Positions 58,345-64,000 of a stretch of DNA of 64,000 nucleotides are shown piece after piece. Within the stretch, counting starts at the first letter, position 1, and each line of letters opens with the position of its first letter. This DNA is from Aurantiacibacter luteus. Lineage in GTDB: Bacteria > Pseudomonadota > Alphaproteobacteria > Sphingomonadales > Sphingomonadaceae. Location of the stretch: positions 682,001 to 746,000 of the forward strand of contig NZ_LBHB01000001.1 in the NCBI RefSeq assembly GCF_001010945.1, read 5' to 3'. A model generated the notes under the pieces. The model ran no database searches, was not told the origin of the DNA, and was given only the letters and a program-made list of their open reading frames with translations. A program made the translations under genes and the position numbers.

Positions 58345-59645
58345 GGGGCTGGCTCGCTTTCTTCTATGGCCTGGGCGGTCCGCCTTGCGGGCGCCTCGTC
58401 GTACTTGACGGCAAAGGTTCGCGCGCGGCGAAGTTCCGGAAAGATCACGGCCCACAGGCCCGTCACCACGATGGCGCCGACTCCGCCGAAAATCACCGCG
58501 CCCACCGTTCCCATGATTGCCGCCGCAAGGCCCGATTGCAACTCGCCCAGTTCGTTCGAGGCGGAAATGGCGAGGCCGGAGATGGACGAGACGCGCCCGC
58601 GCATCTGGTCGGGCGTGTAGAGCTGGACAAGCGAACTGCGGATAAAGACCGAGATCATGTCCGCCGCGCCGAGGGTGACGAGCAGGGCGAGGGACAGGTA
58701 GAAATTCGTCGACACCGCAAAGGCGATCGTCACCGCGCCGAACACCACCACCGCCCACAGCATCTTCACCCCAACGTTGTTCTCCAGCGGCCTGAACGAG
58801 AGGTAGAGCGCGACAACAGCAGCGCCGAGCGCGATGGCCCCGCGCATCAGGCCGAGCCCGTCGGCGCCGACGTTCAGGATGTCGCGCGCATAAACCGGCA
58901 GCAGCGCCGTCGCGCCCGCCAGGATCACGGCGAACAGGTCGAGCGTGATGCAGCCGAGCAGGAACCGCTCTTTCGTCACGAAGCGGAAGCCGTCGGCCAT
59001 CTGGCGGAAGGGGTGGACAGGCGGCCCCTCGTGTTTCGCGCGCACCGGGCGGATGGTCTGGATCAGCAGGCCGGACACCACCAGCAGCACGACGGAGACG
59101 GCGTAGGGCAGCGCGCGCTCGTGCTCGAACATCAGGCCGCCCGCGAAGGGGCCGACGACCGAGCCTGCCTGCCAGGCGATGGAGCCGAGCGCGATGGCAC
59201 GCGGCAACAGGCGGGCGGGCACGATGTTGGGCGCGATGGCCGACAGCGCCGGTCCGTTGAAGACCCGGGCCCCGCCATGCAGCGCCGCGAGGGCGAAGAC
59301 GATCGGCAGCGTGAGCGCGTCCTGCCAGGTCATCCAGGCGAGCGCGGCCGCAATGAAGGCGTCGACTAGGTTGGCGGCCAGCACCACGCGGCGACGGTCG
59401 AAACGGTCGGCGGCAAGGCCCGCCAGCGGCGTCAGCAGCAGCAGCGGCACGAACTGGACAAGTCCCAGCAGGCCGAGCTGGAAGGCCGCCTGCGGCCGCG
59501 TCATGCCATAGTCGGCGCGGGCGATGTCGTAGGTCTGGTAACCCAGCAGCACGACCATCGAGATGGTGGCGAAAACCGCGAGAAACCGCGCCACCCAGTA
59601 GCGCCGGTAATCTGGTATCTGGAGAGGGGTCGCAGGCTCGCTCAC
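58341..59645 (-). CDS. MFS permease, EntS-like efflux family
   Basis: A 434-residue transporter with about twelve hydrophobic segments. The MFS signature [19 protein letters not shown] lies between segments 2 and 3, and LRGRVSSI-type ([12 protein letters not shown]) around segment 10 as in the MFS_3/EntS group. The GTG at 59645 gives [21 protein letters not shown]. The substrate is unknown; overlap with cysK suggests cysteine or a sulfur compound, which is inference. Confidence 0.88.
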
Positions 59646-59713
59646 GCCAGCGCCAATGGCACCGCGCCGAAGCGATGCCAAGCTAGCTAAAGTTGTGCGA
59701 GGTGTAGGTCCGC

Positions 59714-60052
59714 CTAACTGCGCCGCCGCAGGGCGGGGTTGGGCTGCATTTCGTTGATCATGGCCTGGAAGTCGTCGAGGCGGATGATCCGCTCGAACTG
59801 CATGCCGGCGCGGTCCTCGGTCTTCCAGATGCAATAGGCCTCGATCCGGCCCACCGAAGGCAGTCGGATGATCAGGCGGTCGCCGCGAGCGATGTCCGGC
59901 GCGTCATCGACCATGAAGCCGTGCGCGGAGATGTTCGAGACGTGCAGCTTCACGTCGCCGTGCAGCAAGTGCTCGGCGATCACCGAATAGTCGACCGGAT
60001 GCCGCGACGCGCGCCGCATATCGGTGACCGACAACTGGGCTCCCCCTGCCAT
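59714..60052 (-). CDS. PilZ domain protein
   Basis: A 112-residue single-domain PilZ protein. The c-di-GMP motifs are present: RRASR at 13-17 (RxxxR) and NISAHG at 40-45 ([D/N]xSxxG), followed by a beta-barrel (GDRLIIRLPSVGRIEAYCIWKTEDRAGMQFE). It is therefore likely to bind c-di-GMP and act on a partner; the target is unknown. It lies alone between the MFS gene and tyrS. Confidence 0.9.
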   Translation of the reverse strand: MAGGAQLSVTDMRRASRHPVDYSVIAEHLLHGDVKLHVSNISAHGFMVDDAPDIARGDRLIIRLPSVGRIEAYCIWKTEDRAGMQFERIIRLDDFQAMINEMQPNPALRRRS

Positions 60053-60120
60053 TGCCCGCGAACTCCCTTGCGATTGGACCGGGGGCCGGTGTGACAGCGA
60101 TAGGTGGATTTTTGGTAAAG

Positions 60121-61353
60121 TCAGACCCGTCGCAAGGCCGCGTGGCGCTTCTTGCCCAGGCTGAGGCGCGTCTCGCCGCCCTGCGGCAATTCAATCAGAT
60201 AGCCCGCCTCGCTCACGGTTTCGCCGTCCAGCTTCACCGCGCCCTCGGCCAGCTTGCGCTTGGCCTCGCCGCCCGATGCCGCGAAGCCGAGCTGCGTCAG
60301 CGCAGCGCCGATGCGGATGCCTTCGGAGGGAACGTCGAGCACCGGCAGATCATCGCCCATGCCGCCGCCGGCAAAGGTCTGCTCGGCGGTGGCGCGGGCC
60401 GAGAAGGCGGCTTCCTCGCCGCGCACCAGCTTCGTCACCTCGTCGGCGAGCACGATCTTAGCGGCGTTGATCTCGCTGCCCTGCAGGGCCTCCAGCCGGG
60501 CGATCTCGGTCAGCGGCAGGTCGGTGAAAAGCCTGAGGAAGCGGCCCACGTCGCGGTCGTCGACGTTGCGCCAGTATTGCCAGAAGTCGTAGGCGGGTAG
60601 CTGCTCCTCGTTCAGCCAGACTGCGCCCGCGGCGGTCTTGCCCATCTTCGCGCCGTCCGCCGTGGTCAGGAGCGGGGTGGTGAGGCCGAACAACTCGGTT
60701 CCGTCCATGCGCCGGCTTAGCTCCACGCCGTTAACGATATTGCCCCACTGGTCGCTGCCGCCCATTTGCAAACGCGCGCCCATCTCCTGCGCCAGGTGCC
60801 GGAAATCGTAGCCTTGCAGGATCATGTAGTTGAATTCGAGAAAGGTCATCGGCTGCTCACGCTCGAGCCGCAGACGCACCGAATCGAAGCTCAGCATCCG
60901 GTTCACGGTGAAATGCGTGCCGACCTTCTGCAGCATCTCGATGTAGCCAAGGCCGCCCAGCCAATCGTGGTTGTTGACCATCACGGCGTCGGTCGGCCCG
61001 TTTCCGAATGTCAGCAGCTTCTCGAACACGGTGCGGATACCGGCGATGTTGGCCTCGATCGCCTCGTCGGTCAGCATCTTGCGGCTTTCGTCGCGGCCCG
61101 ACGGGTCGCCGATGCGCGTGGTCCCGCCGCCCATCAGGACGATGGGCTTGTGCCCGGTCTGCTGCATCCGCCGCAGCATCATGATCTGCACCAGCGAGCC
61201 GACGTGAAGCGAGGGCGCGGTCGCGTCGAAACCGATATATCCGGGAACGACTTGTCGCACGGCAAGGGCGTCCAGTCCCGCCGCGTCGGTCGCCTGATGG
61301 ACATAGCCGCGCTCGTCGAGCAATCGGAGCAAATCGGAATCGTAAGTCGTCAT
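60121..61353 (-). CDS. tyrS: Tyrosine-tRNA ligase
   Basis: Class I synthetase of 410 residues. The HIGH-equivalent is HVGS (50-53) in [16 protein letters not shown]; further motifs are [42 protein letters not shown] and the KMSKS-equivalent GAKMGKT. A C-terminal S4-type RNA-binding part ends the protein ([20 protein letters not shown]). The short 64-base gap to the divergent DOMON-like gene holds both promoters. Confidence 0.96.
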   Translation of the reverse strand: MTTYDSDLLRLLDERGYVHQATDAAGLDALAVRQVVPGYIGFDATAPSLHVGSLVQIMMLRRMQQTGHKPIVLMGGGTTRIGDPSGRDESRKMLTDEAIEANIAGIRTVFEKLLTFGNGPTDAVMVNNHDWLGGLGYIEMLQKVGTHFTVNRMLSFDSVRLRLEREQPMTFLEFNYMILQGYDFRHLAQEMGARLQMGGSDQWGNIVNGVELSRRMDGTELFGLTTPLLTTADGAKMGKTAAGAVWLNEEQLPAYDFWQYWRNVDDRDVGRFLRLFTDLPLTEIARLEALQGSEINAAKIVLADEVTKLVRGEEAAFSARATAEQTFAGGGMGDDLPVLDVPSEGIRIGAALTQLGFAASGGEAKRKLAEGAVKLDGETVSEAGYLIELPQGGETRLSLGKKRHAALRRV

Positions 61354-61417
61354 TTCGGGGGATCTGGCGTCTTATACTAGGGTCAAGGGACGGGGGCGGT
61401 AGCACGGGGTTGCCTGC

Positions 61418-61963
61418 TTGCAAACGCATGAACTGGTCGCACATGCGGCGCATTCGCCGCTCGGCATTCGCCGGGTAGAAGCCAAGATCTTGTCGATGAC
61501 GGACGCGTGGATGCGTGTGCGCTGGCGCATCGACGGTTCGGAAAAGCTCGTCATTCCTGCCTTCGCGGGCAAGGGTCGCCAGGATGACCTGTGGCAGACG
61601 ACCTGCTTCGAGCTGTTCATCATGCCGCGCGACGGCACGCCGGGTTACAGCGAATTCAACCTCTCGCCGTCCGAACGCTGGGCCGCTTACGACTTCGACG
61701 ACTATCGCGAAGGCATGCGCCAGCGCGATTTCGCGCGCGAACCCGATTGCTCGATCCGCTCCGGCCAGTCGATCACCATCTTCGATGCCGCCCTGCCGCG
61801 CGTCCAGCTGCCCGGTCCGCCGTGCTCGATCGGGCTTGCCGCGGTGCTGGAGGAAGAGGGCGGCGTGAAAAGCTACTGGGCGCTGTCGCACCACAAGGAA
61901 AAGCCGGATTTCCACGATCCGGCTTGCTTCAACGCCTGTCTTGCGCGAACCCGCGCTGCATGA
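61418..61963 (+). CDS. DOMON-like domain protein
   Basis: A 181-residue beta-rich protein similar to DOMON-like domain proteins of sphingomonads: WMRVRWRIDGSEKLVIPAF, DDLWQTTCFELFIMPRDGTPGYSEFNLSPSERWAAYDFDDYR, then GVKSYWALSHHKEKPDFHDP. Related folds bind haem or sugars, but the ligand here is not known. It has no signal peptide. The start is a TTG (61418); no ATG fits the frame. It overlaps the next gene as ATGA. Confidence 0.75.
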   Translation: MQTHELVAHAAHSPLGIRRVEAKILSMTDAWMRVRWRIDGSEKLVIPAFAGKGRQDDLWQTTCFELFIMPRDGTPGYSEFNLSPSERWAAYDFDDYREGMRQRDFAREPDCSIRSGQSITIFDAALPRVQLPGPPCSIGLAAVLEEEGGVKSYWALSHHKEKPDFHDPACFNACLARTRAA

Positions 61964-63162
61964 AATTCGGAATCGACCGGCTCCTCACCGAACCTGAACT
62001 GCTGAACCAGCTCACCGGCAAGCGGGTGGCGCTCGTCGCGCACCCCGCGTCCGTGACGGTGGATCTGACACACAGCCTCGATGCGCTGATCGCGGCTGGC
62101 GTCAACGTCACCAGCGCCTTCGGCCCGCAGCACGGGCTGAAGGGCGACAAGCAGGACAACATGGTGGAGACCGCGGACGAAACCGATCCGCAATACGGCA
62201 TTCCCGTTTTCAGCCTCTACGGCGAAGTGCGGCGGCCCACGGGTCAGATGATGTCGAGCGCGGACGTGTTCCTGTTCGACCTGCAGGACCTCGGCTGCCG
62301 CATCTACACCTTCGTCACCACGCTGCTCTACCTGCTGGAGGAGGCCGCGCGTCACGGCAAGAGCGTGTGGGTGCTCGACCGGCCCAACCCCGCGGGTCGC
62401 CCGGTCGAAGGCACGTTGCTGGTGCCGGGGCACGAGAGCTTTGTCGGCGCCGCGCCCATGCCCATGCGCCACGGGCTGACGATGGGCGAGATGGGCCACT
62501 GGTTCATCCGCCACTTCGGACTCGACGTCGACTACCGCGTTATCGAGATGCTCGACTGGCTGCCGGAGGGACCGGGGCACGGCTGGCCGAGCGACCGCGT
62601 GTGGATCAACCCGTCGCCCAATGCCGCCAACGTCAACATGGCGCGCGCCTATGCCGGGACGGTGATGATCGAGGGCGCGACGCTGAGCGAGGGCAGGGGC
62701 ACCACCCGCCCTCTCGAAGTGCTGTTCGGCGCGCCCGATCTCGACGCGAAGGCCGTGCTCGCCGAGATGCACCGCTTCGCGCCCGAATGGCTGGCAGGCT
62801 GCGCGATCCGCGAGTGCTGGTTCGAGCCGACCTTCCACAAGCACGCGCACCAGTTGTGCAGCGCGCTGATGATTCACGCCGAGGGCCCGTTCTACGACCA
62901 CGAGGATTTCCGCCCGTGGCGGCTGCAGGCGCTGGCCTTCAAGGCGATCCGCAATCTCCACGCCGATTACCCGATCTGGCGCGGCAAAGATTTCAAGTAC
63001 GAATACACCGACGATGTGCTCGCCATCGACGTTATCAACGGCGGGCCAGCCCTGCGCGAATGGGTGGACGATCCGTCGTCCACGCCAGCCGACCTCGAAG
63101 CGCTCGCCGCGCCCGATGAGGCGCGGTGGCGCGAGGATGTGGCGGACCTGCTGCTTTACTGA
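61960..63162 (+). CDS. DUF1343/NamZ-like exo-beta-N-acetylmuramidase
   Basis: A 400-residue protein of the DUF1343 family, whose characterised member NamZ releases N-acetylmuramic acid from peptidoglycan fragments. Supporting stretches are VTSAFGPQHGLKGDKQDN, IPVFSLYGEVRRPT, DLQDLGCRIYTFV, WVLDRPNPAGRPVEG, HGLTMGEMGHWF, and EGRGTTRPLEVLFGAP. Unlike secreted members, it starts MKFGIDRLLTEPELL with no signal peptide, so it may act in the cytoplasm on recycled wall sugars. It overlaps the DOMON-like gene. Confidence 0.88.
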   Translation: MKFGIDRLLTEPELLNQLTGKRVALVAHPASVTVDLTHSLDALIAAGVNVTSAFGPQHGLKGDKQDNMVETADETDPQYGIPVFSLYGEVRRPTGQMMSSADVFLFDLQDLGCRIYTFVTTLLYLLEEAARHGKSVWVLDRPNPAGRPVEGTLLVPGHESFVGAAPMPMRHGLTMGEMGHWFIRHFGLDVDYRVIEMLDWLPEGPGHGWPSDRVWINPSPNAANVNMARAYAGTVMIEGATLSEGRGTTRPLEVLFGAPDLDAKAVLAEMHRFAPEWLAGCAIRECWFEPTFHKHAHQLCSALMIHAEGPFYDHEDFRPWRLQALAFKAIRNLHADYPIWRGKDFKYEYTDDVLAIDVINGGPALREWVDDPSSTPADLEALAAPDEARWREDVADLLLY

Positions 63163-63524
63163 GCCGGCTGCGGACGGAGCGGCCCTTCCTGCGGCAGCGG
63201 GAGGGGGCGAATGTCGCCATCGTTCACGACCAGCACGGCACACCCGTCCACGGTGTGGTCCACGGCCTTGAATAGGATGGGGTAGTCCGGATCGGCGGGG
63301 CGGCGGTCGAGCCGGGGCAGGCCACGCTCCTCTCGCACCTGATGGATCGTATCGTCGCAGCGACCGCGCGCCGTAAGCTGAAGATCGGGCTGCGCATCCA
63401 GCACGAGGGGGCCGCGCTCGAACAACGGGGGCGGGTTGGCGGGCGCTTGCTCCAACCTCTCCTGCGCTGCGACCAGCAGCGGGGCGGCGGCGATCAGGGC
63501 GGCAAAGGGAAGGATTTTCCTCAT
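63156..63524 (-). CDS. Exported hypothetical protein
   Basis: A 122-residue protein with signal peptide MRKILPFAALIAAAPLLVAAQ. The mature part is proline-rich, with a possible disulfide pair (Cys in GRCDDTIHQ and in DGCAVLVV). I do not recognise a family. Its end overlaps the convergent NamZ-like gene by 7 bases. The product is probably periplasmic. Confidence 0.65.
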   Translation of the reverse strand: MRKILPFAALIAAAPLLVAAQERLEQAPANPPPLFERGPLVLDAQPDLQLTARGRCDDTIHQVREERGLPRLDRRPADPDYPILFKAVDHTVDGCAVLVVNDGDIRPLPLPQEGPLRPQPAQ

Positions 63525-63622
63525 CGATAGGTTCCTTTCGGAGCAAAGGCTATCATGCGGCCTCCGTTTCGCCTAGCGAGAGAGTTAACCCGATATTCGC
63601 GTCCCGCTGCTAGCGCGCGGGC

Positions 63623-64000
63623 ATGGGCAGGGACCTCGCCATCACCAGCGACACCGCGGCGCAAGCGGCTTGCAACCTGTGCGGGTCGCACTCGGCCGAG
63701 CACCTGTTCACCAAGAAGGGCTACCGCCTCGTGCAATGCTGCGACTGCGGTCTCGCCTTTATCGCCAACCCGCCCGATGCGGCAGGTATCGCGGCCATCT
63801 ACGACGTCGCCGCGTCTTATCACGACCAGCTGCTCGATCCCGAGAGCGAGGACCACAGGCGCCAGCTGCGCGTCGCACACCAGCATCTGAAGATGCTGCG
63901 AAGGTTTCGGCCGCAACTCGAAGGGCTGCGGTTGCTGGACATCGGGTGTTCTTCGGGCATTTTCCTGAGCGAGGCGAGCGCCCACGGCGTCGAGGGTGAA
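63623..64000 (+). CDS. Zinc-ribbon class I SAM-dependent methyltransferase (3' truncated)
   Basis: Open from an ATG at 63623 to the end of the window, 126 residues. An N-terminal zinc ribbon has Cys17, Cys20 and Cys39/40, Cys42 (CNLCG...CCDCG), then a region with NPPDAAGIAAIYD. SAM motif I is at about 104-114 (LLDIGCSSGIF). This matches the Methyltransf_23-type proteins with a zinc-ribbon N terminus found in sugar and cell-envelope loci. The missing C-terminal half prevents a closer call. Confidence 0.82.
   Translation, partial: MGRDLAITSDTAAQAACNLCGSHSAEHLFTKKGYRLVQCCDCGLAFIANPPDAAGIAAIYDVAASYHDQLLDPESEDHRRQLRVAHQHLKMLRRFRPQLEGLRLLDIGCSSGIFLSEASAHGVEGE

Overview
The window is a chromosomal segment of a high-GC alphaproteobacterium, most likely of the order Sphingomonadales and probably close to Erythrobacter/Altererythrobacter. 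The evidence is the gene order lexA-moeA-moaC-trpC-trpD-trpG ... trpE-ppiD-tpiA-secG-pyrG, a pyruvate dehydrogenase E1-beta subunit carrying a lipoyl domain, a GAAC-N7-GAAC SOS box upstream of lexA, an UrcA-family protein, and glyQ-glyS-ppdK in tandem. No rRNA, CRISPR array, prophage or insertion sequence is visible. Assignments were made by reading translations and motifs; no database was searched.

Layout. 1-1.5 kb: 3' end of comEC facing lexA. 1.5-12.2 kb, minus strand: ppiD, trpE, a lipoprotein glycosidase, proline iminopeptidase, a 90-residue unknown, trpG, trpD, trpC, a DUF3597 protein, a CsaA-like tRNA-binding protein, moaC and moeA. Most junctions from ppiD to trpD are abutting or 4-base overlaps. 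12.4-15.5 kb, plus strand: tpiA, secG, pyrG. 15.8-19.7 kb: a small heat-shock protein, grxC, an amidohydrolase, a DUF1178 protein, tRNA-Arg(CCT), 4-hydroxyphenylpyruvate dioxygenase and ftsB. 19.8-22.3 kb: pdhA-pdhB. 22.3-28.1 kb, minus strand: six TadE/TadG-like genes in two blocks. 28.5-42.4 kb: mixed housekeeping genes (trmFO, gyrA, ychF, pth, rplY) with exported hydrolases and TPR proteins. 42.5-49.2 kb: the unusual region. 49.3-64 kb: glyQS, ppdK, an NDUFAF5-like methyltransferase, comF, hisI, cysK, an MFS permease, a PilZ protein, tyrS, a DOMON-like protein, a DUF1343/NamZ-like hydrolase and the start of a zinc-ribbon methyltransferase.

The most interesting stretch is 42505-49167. Seven short proteins, each with about four membrane segments, are encoded one after another with a 64-residue XRE regulator between the sixth and seventh. 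Every junction among these eight genes overlaps, so they are probably translated as a coupled set. The seven look like diverged paralogues: each has a D-[EDG]-Y-like motif just after its second membrane segment, and three share an M-x-Y-[DE]-P start. Two TraB/GumN lipoproteins follow on the same strand, one of which appears to start at CTG. An UrcA-family gene lies upstream, behind a promoter flanked by two inverted 17-base repeats, and a third TraB/GumN protein lies beyond that.

Other points of note are a two-hairpin palindromic repeat inserted in frame within glyS, three intergenic stretches with strong hairpins and no gene, and several convergent gene pairs whose stop codons lie inside terminator-like hairpins.
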